Assembly (NCBI RefSeq): GCF_028330985.1
Contig: NZ_JAQMUE010000014.1
Coordinates: forward strand, 1-40,624
Source: Roseofilum reptotaenium CS-1145
GTDB lineage: Bacteria > Cyanobacteriota > Cyanobacteriia > Cyanobacteriales > Desertifilaceae
Reading direction: 5' to 3'
Length of the DNA stretch: 40,624 nt
Under the pieces are notes generated by a model that was not told the DNA's origin, did no database searches, and saw only the letters and a list, made by a program, of their open reading frames with translations. The translations under genes were made by a program, and so were the position numbers. This document shows, one piece after another, positions 17,149-24,486 of the stretch (position 1 is the stretch's first letter; each line of letters begins with the position of its first letter).

Positions 17149-18573
17149 TTAACTATCAACAACCACAGTACCTTTATGAGTGGTTTTGACCCATTTTAAG
17201 GTTTTGGGACGTACCGCAATCCGGGCAGATGTACTAGCCACAATTAAGAGCCAATGGAGCATATAGATAGTTCCTCTCAAGGTTTGCCAGAGCAGCGTAG
17301 GTAAACTCGATACCGCGCCCTTGACTCGATTAACCCGACGAATCCCTTGAATCATAGCAATTATAGACATGCCGACCATCAGAGTTGTCATGGGACTATA
17401 AACGGGCAGGCGATTTTTAGCGATCGCCATCAAACAATCGGGAATTGCTGCATTGGGGATAAAGTATTGTATAATCCAAAACATAAACATATCCCAGATT
17501 TTTATCCAGGGCATCCGCTTACTAAAAATCAACCGCCAATAATCCATATATCGTTGATATCCGCCCTCTGCCCAACGATTGCGCTGATGCCATAGGGCTA
17601 AAGCGCTGGTGACCCCTTCTTCCTGGACGGGAGGATCGAGGATAAAGTCTACATCCCACTGTTCCAAATGCAGGCGTAGGGTTAAATCCAAATCATCGGT
17701 AATCGTCTCTTCATTCCATCCCCCACATTGTTCGAGTGCCGTGCGTCGGACAAATTGACCATTGCCTCGTAACTCTCCAATCCCTCCTAGGGCAATTCGT
17801 TGTTGCTGGAAATAGGAATCGAGGGCCATTTCCGAGGCTTGACTGTGAGTCCAAACATTCACCGGAGCATTGGCGATCGCTTTTTGCAGTTGAATTGCGC
17901 CAACCTCCTGGCGATCGAACCCGGGTAAAACTCGTCGTAATAAATCTGGCGCAACTTGGGCATCTGCATCAAAAACCGCCAGTACCTCACCTCGAGTTAA
18001 GGGTAATACCTGATTGAGCGCTCCAGATTTACCCCCAGTTGCTTCGGCCGAGCGTCGCATCACCCGCAGATGGGGATACTCTTGGCAAAGACTTTCCAAC
18101 ACTTGGGGGGTGCGATCGCTGCTATTGTCATCAATCACCCAGACTTCATAGTGGTCTAAGGGATAGTCCTGAGTACAGAGCATCTTGACCAAAGGCGCAA
18201 TCACCCGTTCCTCATTTTTGGCCGCTACTAACAAAGAGACTAAAGGCACATCAGAAGGAGAGTCCAGAGCCAACGGTTCTAAAGGTTTGCTGGGTTTAGC
18301 GGTTAAAACTCGAATGGCATGAATTCCCATGAGGGCAACCATTCCCCAAATCAGCCACAAACCCCAAGAGAGCAAATGTAGGGCGATCGTCCCACTCCAA
18401 ATCACAATTAATAACACCGCTGCTTTCCGCCTGCGGCCTTCATAGACAATCCGATCAAAACAGGACGGGCTTATGTCCTGCTGCACGAAATCTCTGGAGG
18501 TGGGTTGAACGACTTGAGGATCGCTATCAGGGCTGTTCTGGCGATCGCCGATAGAATTGGACTTCTCCGACAT
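17149..18573 (-). CDS. mgdA: GT2 glycosyltransferase, probable monoglucosyldiacylglycerol synthase
   Basis: 474 residues. Two N-terminal helices (about 52-88) precede a GT-A domain: VSLLVAAKNEERVI, VIDDNSSDRT, GGKSGALNQVL, VFDADAQVAPD (the DxD-type metal motif), ELRGNGQFVRR, TDDLDLTLRL (catalytic acid) and HQRNRWAEGGYQRYMDYW (the QxxRW motif). Further membrane helices (about 385-460) follow. Processive-type GT2 motifs with this membrane layout and length resemble Sll1377/MgdA, which makes glucosyldiacylglycerol, the precursor of MGDG in cyanobacterial thylakoids. The identity is from recalled motifs, not an alignment, and a cellulose-synthase-like enzyme of another pathway remains possible. 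Confidence 0.75.
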   Translation of the reverse strand: MSEKSNSIGDRQNSPDSDPQVVQPTSRDFVQQDISPSCFDRIVYEGRRRKAAVLLIVIWSGTIALHLLSWGLWLIWGMVALMGIHAIRVLTAKPSKPLEPLALDSPSDVPLVSLLVAAKNEERVIAPLVKMLCTQDYPLDHYEVWVIDDNSSDRTPQVLESLCQEYPHLRVMRRSAEATGGKSGALNQVLPLTRGEVLAVFDADAQVAPDLLRRVLPGFDRQEVGAIQLQKAIANAPVNVWTHSQASEMALDSYFQQQRIALGGIGELRGNGQFVRRTALEQCGGWNEETITDDLDLTLRLHLEQWDVDFILDPPVQEEGVTSALALWHQRNRWAEGGYQRYMDYWRLIFSKRMPWIKIWDMFMFWIIQYFIPNAAIPDCLMAIAKNRLPVYSPMTTLMVGMSIIAMIQGIRRVNRVKGAVSSLPTLLWQTLRGTIYMLHWLLIVASTSARIAVRPKTLKWVKTTHKGTVVVDS

Positions 18574-18649
18574 AAGGTTATGGAGGCTCTTATCCTGACT
18601 GAATATTTGTATTGATCCCCTCTGAGACCAGAGAGGATGTGCTTTATTT

Positions 18650-19030
18650 TGACATACTCTCCAGCCTCCGCTTCGCTAAAGGCTGGAGATTCTCATTTAT
18701 TCCAGGTTTCTGACGAGATCACTTACTTGATTGGGTTTCCTTGCAACAAGCATGGGTGAGACAGGAACCCTGGCGTTCCTTCTGAATTAGAAGCGGTTTC
18801 TGCTTGCCCAACAGTACCGTATTGAGTCCAATTTTCACCCAATTTCTTCATGCCTTTGTGCAAAATGTTCATCGCCGCCACTGTATCTTGGCATACTTCC
18901 AATTTGCAAGTTGGGAACGAATGAGTTCTCGTGCTTAACGATGTCTTTGGATTTTCAAATGAAGCTTACCTAGTCGTTTCCTGGCATCAAAGCCGTCCTT
19001 CCAGGACGGAGCTTTAAACCCAAATTCTTT
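18650..19030 (-). pseudogene. tnpB: Decayed IS605-family relic: TnpB C-terminus plus two element ends
   Basis: On the minus strand a frame ending at TAA 18723-18725 reads CQDTVAAMNILHKGMKKLGE, then NWTQYGTVGQAETASNSEGT. This is recognisable as the DRDxNAAxNIL region and tail of TnpB, with the RuvC Asp motif degraded. Upstream, DARKRLGKLHLKIQRHR resembles an internal TnpB helix but runs into a stop. A right-end hairpin with GGCTGGAGAGTATGTCAA lies at 18650-18700. A second end, GGACGGAGCTTTAAACCC (19007-19025), resembles the IS200 end at 115-139, so two insertions appear nested. No intact product is possible. Confidence 0.6.
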
Positions 19031-19087
19031 GGTAGGATAAACTGTAGAACCCTTATTGTTAAGACCGGGCGTGTAAGTACAACTTTT

Positions 19088-19471
19088 ATGACTACTGATC
19101 TCAGTGCCATTGAACCTGCCCAAGGCGGAGTTATCGGCGTTTATCAGCCTTACTACCAAGGTGGTAAGCGTGCTGCCTTACCCTATGCCATAGGTTTGTA
19201 TGAAAAAACTTCGTTGGAAGGGGAACGCCGGATTGAAAGAGGAGAGAGTATCCCTTTTCTAGCTACTTGGTTTATTGTCTCGAAACTCCCCGCAGATGAG
19301 ACGGTCTGTCGGATGCAGTTTGATGGTCAGTCAGAGCTGACGTATGAGGTGAAACTGCCCAATCATGAATTTATTGAGTTTTTGATTGAGTTGTATGTGA
19401 CTTGGCGAAGAACGAAAACGGTTGATTTTTCGCAAACGTTCTACCGAAAACTATTACGATTAGATGACTAA
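19088..19471 (+). CDS. ebsA: EbsA, type IV pilus biogenesis/biofilm protein
   Basis: A 127-residue soluble protein with YQPYYQGGKRAALPYAIGLYE, SLEGERRIERGESIPFLATW, MQFDGQSELTYEVKLPNHEF and DFSQTFYRKLLRLD. This is the cyanobacterial EbsA family. In Synechococcus elongatus EbsA works with Hfq and PilB in pilus assembly and in biofilm suppression. It has no signal peptide and is cytoplasmic. The next gene starts 35 bp downstream on the same strand and is probably co-transcribed. The promoter side abuts IS relic sequence, so its transcription may have been affected. Confidence 0.78.
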   Translation: MTTDLSAIEPAQGGVIGVYQPYYQGGKRAALPYAIGLYEKTSLEGERRIERGESIPFLATWFIVSKLPADETVCRMQFDGQSELTYEVKLPNHEFIEFLIELYVTWRRTKTVDFSQTFYRKLLRLDD

Positions 19472-19506
19472 GGATTAATGATGATTAAACAGTTGGGAGT
19501 GCGTGC

Positions 19507-20574
19507 GTGACCGGTATTAGTCAATATCTGCTGATAGGTTCCCTAGAATCTTACAGTGGTAAGTCAGCAAGTTTATTAGGCATTGGGGCACAACTGAAAA
19601 AGCGAGGTTGGGATATCGCCTATGGTAAGCCCTTATCTACTGGACATAGAAAGCTGATGGGTAAAGGGATGGATGAAGATGGCTCTTTTATTGCTCAGAT
19701 TCTAGAGTTACCGAGCGATCGCCTCTATCCAACGTTAGTCTCAATGGATTGCCAGACCATTGAAGAGCGATTAACTCAGACTAATTCAGATAATCCTCAG
19801 GGCAGTTTTGCACAACATTATCCGACTGCACCCGATCAGTTGGTGCTGTTGGAAGGACCGGGAACTCTCGATGAGGGGAGATTATTTGGTTTGTCTTTAG
19901 CGCAGATGGCCGATCAACTCTCAGCCGGAATTCTGTTAGTAATTTCCTTTGAGGCACAACAGATTATCGATCAGGCCCTTTCAGCGAAAGAGCGTTTGGG
20001 CGATCGCCTCCTCGGTATTATTGTCAACGATATTACGGAAGACTTTATCGAGCGGTTTCCCCAAGACTATGTGCCCTATTTGGAATCTCAGGGTATTCCC
20101 GTTCTTGGCCAACTGCCTCGGAGTAATTTATTGCGAAGTATTAGCGTGCGAGAATTGGTGGATCGTCTAAACGCAACCGTACTCTGTCGAAGCGATCGCC
20201 TAGATTTGATGGTCGAAAGTCTACGCATTGGAGCGATGAATGTCAATTCAGCCCTGAAATATTTCCGTAAAGGACAAAATATGGCAGTGGTCACGGGGGG
20301 CGATCGCACGGATATTCAATTGGCCGCCCTAGAAACCTCAACCCAATGTTTAATCCTCACGGGTCATCTCTCTCCCTCAGAATTAATTATTAGTCGAGCT
20401 GACGAGTTGGAAATTCCCATTCTTACGGTAGACCTCGACACGTTGACCACTGTGGAAATCATTGATAATGCCTTCGGCACAGTTCCCCTTCACGAGCCAG
20501 TCAAAGTCAAGTGTATTTCTGAGTTAATCGCTGCCCACTTTGACCTAGACCGACTTTTAGGTTGCCTCGCCTAG
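19507..20574 (+). CDS. BioD-like/DRTGG-domain P-loop protein (phosphotransacetylase N-terminal family)
   Basis: 355 residues from GTG 19507 with GGGAG upstream. The N-terminal half is a P-loop NTPase of the BioD/CobQ type: YLLIGSLESYSGKSASLLGI (Walker A), VLLEGPGTLDEGRLFGLSLA and GIIVNDI. The C-terminal half (about 215-330) has VVTGGDRTDIQLAAL, matching the DRTGG domain, and LILTGHLSPSELIISRADELEIPIL. The same two domains precede the catalytic domain in long phosphotransacetylases, but here the acetyltransferase domain is absent, so it is probably regulatory or nucleotide-binding. It lies 35 bp after ebsA. No role in pili is established from sequence. Confidence 0.8.
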   Translation: MTGISQYLLIGSLESYSGKSASLLGIGAQLKKRGWDIAYGKPLSTGHRKLMGKGMDEDGSFIAQILELPSDRLYPTLVSMDCQTIEERLTQTNSDNPQGSFAQHYPTAPDQLVLLEGPGTLDEGRLFGLSLAQMADQLSAGILLVISFEAQQIIDQALSAKERLGDRLLGIIVNDITEDFIERFPQDYVPYLESQGIPVLGQLPRSNLLRSISVRELVDRLNATVLCRSDRLDLMVESLRIGAMNVNSALKYFRKGQNMAVVTGGDRTDIQLAALETSTQCLILTGHLSPSELIISRADELEIPILTVDLDTLTTVEIIDNAFGTVPLHEPVKVKCISELIAAHFDLDRLLGCLA

Positions 20575-20736
20575 GTAGGAGATGGGGAAGAAGGGGAGCA
20601 TGGGGAGGATGGGGGGACAGGGAGGTATGGAGACACTCCAGACACGGAGATAAGGTCCGATGGTAAAGTGCATATTGCCCCCAAATTCACCTCAAATTCA
20701 AATTATCTGCTAGAATAACTCCGTTGTAGCGCCTAG

Positions 20737-21252
20737 TTGTTATTGGCATTGAGTCAATCCTTAGAAATTCCTAAACTTGATACCCTAGAGCAAGAACTGG
20801 CAACAATCCAGCAAACCGGATCGAAGCGGCTGGCCATCCTCGGTTCTCGCCATGTTCCCATAACTCATCAACATCTGATTGAAACGATGAGTTACTCCTT
20901 GGTTCTATCGGGAAACCATATCATTACCTCCGGAGCAACAGGGACCAATTTTGCTTCAGTCCGAGGAGCAATGCGAGCCGATCCCAACTTGCTGACGGTG
21001 ATTCTACCTCAAAGCTTAGACCGTCAACCCAGAGAATCTCGGCAACTCCTGGAACAAGTCATTCACTTGGTAGAAAAACCGGAGAACAATGAATTATCTC
21101 TGGCTGAAGCCAGTTCCCTGTGTAATGCAGAAATTATTACCCGATGTCAGCAACTGATTTGTTTTGCCTTCCATGATAGTACGACCTTACTGCAAACTTG
21201 CCGTGATGCGGAAGAGCAACGTAAAGTGGTAACCTTGTTTTATTTTGATTAA
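20737..21252 (+). CDS. Short DprA-like (DNA recombination-mediator A) protein
   Basis: 171 residues of Rossmann-like DprA/LOG fold: KRLAILGSRHVPITHQHLIE, HIITSGATGTNFASVRGAMR (the GSxxTG-like loop), LLTVILPQSLDRQPRESR and RCQQLICFAFHDSTTLLQTC. It lacks the extra SAM and winged-helix domains of true DprA, so calling it a recombination mediator rests on the family name only. No ATG is available upstream of the conserved region. TTG 20737 or TTG 20743 must serve. A TAGAAT -10-like hexamer lies at 20711-20716. The MAPEG frame overlaps its end. Confidence 0.75.
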   Translation: MLLALSQSLEIPKLDTLEQELATIQQTGSKRLAILGSRHVPITHQHLIETMSYSLVLSGNHIITSGATGTNFASVRGAMRADPNLLTVILPQSLDRQPRESRQLLEQVIHLVEKPENNELSLAEASSLCNAEIITRCQQLICFAFHDSTTLLQTCRDAEEQRKVVTLFYFD

Positions 21253-21265
21253 CGATCGTGAGGTG

Positions 21266-21685
21266 ATGGATTTGTCCGTTTCTGTCTCTGCTCTGTTACT
21301 CTATGCGATCGCTGGAGCAGCTTTTTTAATCTATTTTCCCTTTTTTTGGGTCGCCTATGCTCGGTTTCAAGGGGGGATGCAGTATTTAGAAACTCCCAGA
21401 GCGCTGAGCGATCAATTGCCCGATTATGCCAAACGTGCCAATTGGGCCCACCAGAATTCCATTGAAGCGTTTATGATTTTTGCCGCTGCTGCGGGTATGG
21501 CCTATGCGACTGGGATAGACTCTATGGTGGCAGCTTATGCGGCTGGAGTATTCTTGATCGTTCGTGGATTGTATAGTATCTTTTATATTCTCAATATTCC
21601 CTTGGGGCGATCGCTTATGTTTGGCATTGGGTCGTTATGTAGTCTGACTCTGTTTGCCTTAAGCTTGCTTCAAGTGAGTCTCTAA
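21266..21685 (+). CDS. MAPEG family membrane protein
   Basis: 139 residues from ATG 21266, with GAGG closely upstream; a TTG start overlapping the previous stop is less likely. Four hydrophobic helices are evident. The family signature is visible as RANWAHQNSIEAFMIFAAA (the R-x-x-x-A-x-x-N-x-x-E segment) and AYAAGVFLIVRGLYSIFYIL. MAPEG proteins are trimeric membrane proteins that include glutathione transferases; bacterial members of this short type are of unknown substrate. It directly follows the DprA-like gene and is probably co-transcribed with it. Confidence 0.85.
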   Translation: MDLSVSVSALLLYAIAGAAFLIYFPFFWVAYARFQGGMQYLETPRALSDQLPDYAKRANWAHQNSIEAFMIFAAAAGMAYATGIDSMVAAYAAGVFLIVRGLYSIFYILNIPLGRSLMFGIGSLCSLTLFALSLLQVSL

Positions 21686-21747
21686 ATTTTGGCTTTCCCC
21701 GGAATGGGGGATAGGCTAATTGTGTCCGCTAGTGTTTGATTATTCCT

Positions 21748-22242
21748 ATGGCTTCTTCCTATTCCTTTGATGTAGTTAGTGACTTTGATGAACAAGAGTT
21801 AGTTAATGCTCTAGACCAAACGCAACGGGAAATTAAATCGCGTTATGACTTAAAAGACTCAAAGACGATTGTAGAATTGGTGGACAAAACTACAATTACC
21901 ATCAATACGGATAGTAATTTAACGTTAGAGTCAGTCTCTACCATTTTGCGGACTAAAGCCGCCAAGCGTAACCTATCCTTGAAAATTTTCCAATTTGGGG
22001 ATATCGAGGCTGCTGGAGGCAACCGAGTCCGTCAGGAAATTAAGCTTCAACGTGGTATCGATCAGGATTTGGGGAAAAAGATCAATAAGCGCATTCGCGA
22101 TCAATTTAAGAAGGTGCAAGCATCGATTCAAGGGGATTCTTTGCGAGTTTCATCAAAATCTAAGGATGAATTGCAACAGGTAATGCAAATGTTGAAACAG
22201 GAAGATTTACCCGTAGCTTTGCAGTTTACCAATTATCGTTAG
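21748..22242 (+). CDS. yajQ: YajQ family nucleotide-binding protein
   Basis: 164 residues from ATG 21748, giving the family's usual start [14 protein letters not shown]. Two tandem ferredoxin-like halves are seen: [57 protein letters not shown] and [27 protein letters not shown]. YajQ proteins bind nucleotides and nucleic acid, and homologues act as c-di-GMP effectors. Cytoplasmic. The codons GTTTGATT before the start give no clear ribosome site. Which ligand it binds here is not visible. Confidence 0.95.
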   Translation: MASSYSFDVVSDFDEQELVNALDQTQREIKSRYDLKDSKTIVELVDKTTITINTDSNLTLESVSTILRTKAAKRNLSLKIFQFGDIEAAGGNRVRQEIKLQRGIDQDLGKKINKRIRDQFKKVQASIQGDSLRVSSKSKDELQQVMQMLKQEDLPVALQFTNYR

Positions 22243-22287
22243 TTTGGGTAATGGGTAATATTCGTGTCTCCCGATCCCTCATTCCCC

Positions 22288-23100
22288 CTATTCAATGATA
22301 ATTTCCACGCGACGATTGCGTTGTCGTGTAGAGTCAGAGTCATTGGGGACTAAAAACTGAGTTTCTCCATAACCAACTCGGAGAAAATGGTAGCCATCTC
22401 CTAATCCAATATAGAGATATTCATAGACGGATTCTGCTTGTTGTAAGGAGAGTTCTAGGTTTTCTTGGGCATCTCCTAAATTATCGGTATAGGCGTTAAT
22501 TTGAATGGTAGAGTCGGGGAAATTGCGTAATTCAGCGATAATGCTATTGAGTAAGTCTGATTGTTTAGGATTTAGGGTAGTGCGATCGCCTTCAAAGAGC
22601 AAGTCACTCGGTAGCGTCACCATGAAACTCTTGCGGGAAGCGTAACCCGATTGACCGGATAATTGCTGCTCTAGTAAGCTCAGACGAGTCTGAATCGGTT
22701 TTTGGGCTAAGGGTTGATTGAGTTGAAGTTCCAACTCGGTGAGACGCTCCTCCAAGGTGGTTAAGTCTTCTTGCAGTTGGTTTAAATCTTCTAGAGCTTG
22801 CTGACGCTGCTCTGGACTAACCGAAAGTAAGGTGGCTGAGGAACGAAATTGCCACCATTGAGCATTGAGGGGATTAAACGGTTGCTCAAACACCCGTTCA
22901 ATCAAGGGCATTTGTGGATAGGGATCGGGGTAAAAGAAAGCAATGATAATACCCACTAGAAAGGCAATAGAGCTGCTCACCCCTAGCAACAACAGACGAA
23001 ATATCGTCACTAAGAGAAACGTAACAACCGTTCTCTGGGGAGTAGGAGTAGGATTGGGAGAATCAGATGCTTCAGTCACAGATAGGTTATCCACAATCAA
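22288..23100 (-). CDS. OmpA-domain protein anchored in the inner membrane
   Basis: 270 residues. A cytoplasmic N-terminus is followed by one membrane helix (about 27-55, LLVTIFRLLLLGVSSSIAFLVGIIIAFF), a predicted coiled coil (about 98-150, ALEDLNQLQEDLTTLEERLTELE) and a C-terminal OmpA/MotB peptidoglycan-binding domain with LPSDLLFEGDRTTL, INAYTDNLGDAQENLELSLQQAESVYEYL and RQRNRRVEIIIE. The D and R residues that hold diaminopimelate are present. The start codon is non-ATG, TTG 23100 or GTG 23094, with an in-frame stop 12 bases upstream. The layout resembles MotB-like or cell-envelope tethering proteins, but no MotA partner is adjacent. Confidence 0.82.
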   Translation of the reverse strand: MIVDNLSVTEASDSPNPTPTPQRTVVTFLLVTIFRLLLLGVSSSIAFLVGIIIAFFYPDPYPQMPLIERVFEQPFNPLNAQWWQFRSSATLLSVSPEQRQQALEDLNQLQEDLTTLEERLTELELQLNQPLAQKPIQTRLSLLEQQLSGQSGYASRKSFMVTLPSDLLFEGDRTTLNPKQSDLLNSIIAELRNFPDSTIQINAYTDNLGDAQENLELSLQQAESVYEYLYIGLGDGYHFLRVGYGETQFLVPNDSDSTRQRNRRVEIIIE

Positions 23101-23314
23101 CTGAATGTGTTATTAGGGACTCAGATCGAAAGACCACAAAAATCGTACCGTAAGGAAGGCGATCGCGGCCAGAACACAAAGAAATTTTAAATCTCTTGAA
23201 GATCCCTTCCTTTTAAAGCCTAATTCCTTGTACTCTAGTAGAGACAGGAAGGACTTATACTCCTCACTGGGGCTTTGCTTCTCACACATCCCCCATTCGC
23301 GAGCTTGAAGTTCA

Positions 23315-24166
23315 ATGCCTAAATTCCCATGGAGCCTAAAATCGCTCTTACCTAAACCCTCCGTGCTGCTGTTAGCACTTTTACTGCTGCTGCTGCCTAA
23401 ATCTGCAATGGCTGGGACCATTTCAGATTCGGCCTCTGGTAATTCTACCCCTGAAGCTGCTGCAAACCCCATGAATCCAAGTTCAGAATATAGCGATCCC
23501 CTCGATAGTCCCTATCCCATCCCCTGGAGTTGGGTCATGAATACCCACGCAGAAGTTTCTTCAACCCAAGGTTCAGGACTTCGCTATTATCGCACTCCTT
23601 CCTTGGTCTCTCCAGATGGTCAATATGCAGCCTATAGTCGGATTCAGTTTCAGATCCGATCGCAACTGCATTCGAGTCGAGTCACGAGTGTGATGTTTTT
23701 GGAGAATTTGCAAACCGGTAATCTAGAGGTGGTGACGGCTAGTTCTCCTTTGGCCAATAATCCGTTTGATGGGAACCCAGAAGTTCAATTGCCCGGGGTG
23801 ATTACCATGTTAGTACCCGTGTCTTGGTCGGAATTGGGCGATCGCCTCTTGGCGCGGCAGTTTGAAGGAGTGTTTAGTTCTTCTACGGTATCGGATTATG
23901 CAGTTATTTGGAACCGTCATCTCAATCAAACGAAAACAGTAGCCCCAGCCCAAGTGAATTATAGCCATGCTGTATTGCTCGGTTGGTCAGCCAATAATGC
24001 CAATCATGTGCTATTTAGAGCCGGTATTCTCGGAGATGAAAATTGGCCAATGTGGGCAGTCAATCCAGAGGGTAAAACACTCCTTGCAACAGATGATCGG
24101 CCTCAGACCTTTGGTCGTTCGGTCGCTGAAGCTTGGGCCGGCCCCCAAGCCCACTATCATCGTTAG
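23315..24166 (+). CDS. Secreted protein of unknown function (cyanobacterial)
   Basis: 283 residues. A strong signal peptide (about 1-33, KPSVLLLALLLLLLPKSAMAG) with an AMA-type cleavage site is followed by a mature domain containing PIPWSWVMNTHAEVSSTQGS, YYRTPSLVSPDGQYAAYSRI, VMFLENLQTGNLEVVTASSP and WSELGDRLLARQFEG. SPDGQYAAYSR and similar strands recall beta-propeller (TolB/WD40-like) blades, but too few are present for a full propeller. The C-terminus HYHR is short and basic. I do not recognise a function. It is divergent from the OmpA-domain gene, with 214 bp between them. Confidence 0.7.
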   Translation: MPKFPWSLKSLLPKPSVLLLALLLLLLPKSAMAGTISDSASGNSTPEAAANPMNPSSEYSDPLDSPYPIPWSWVMNTHAEVSSTQGSGLRYYRTPSLVSPDGQYAAYSRIQFQIRSQLHSSRVTSVMFLENLQTGNLEVVTASSPLANNPFDGNPEVQLPGVITMLVPVSWSELGDRLLARQFEGVFSSSTVSDYAVIWNRHLNQTKTVAPAQVNYSHAVLLGWSANNANHVLFRAGILGDENWPMWAVNPEGKTLLATDDRPQTFGRSVAEAWAGPQAHYHR

Positions 24167-24386
24167 CTTACTACGAGAATTTCCTAATAATTTAATAGTT
24201 GCTAAAGAGTAATTATGATTCCTCTTCTGTCATTTTCCGAGATTCCGAGGAATTTGCCTCATTATAACCAGCGATTGCTGACGAAAGAATCGAGGTTTGA
24301 CTCTCCTTTTTCGGAGACGGATAGAAGAAGGATCGTATCATTTTCCTTTTGAAGCAACTATATTTTGGGTTGATAAATAGGTTCTT

Positions 24387-24486
24387 ACAGCGCTTTGCTG
24401 GCGTTATGAGAGAGAGTATTGAATCCTCAAAGCTATGTACCGAAAGCCTATTCCCTATTCCCTAGCGCAAAGCGCAAAGCGCTATA
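24387..24486 (+). repeat. Dispersed repeat, copy 4, encoding the cyclase C-terminus
   Basis: Starts ACAGCGCTTTGCTGG and ends CCTATTCCCTATTCCCTAGC followed by GCAAAGCGCAAAGCGCTATA (24447-24486), with an inner AGTATTGAATCCTC. The end matches copies at 5116 and 32297. On the minus strand, bases 24448-24486 are read as the last 13 codons of the cyclase gene. Confidence 0.6.
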
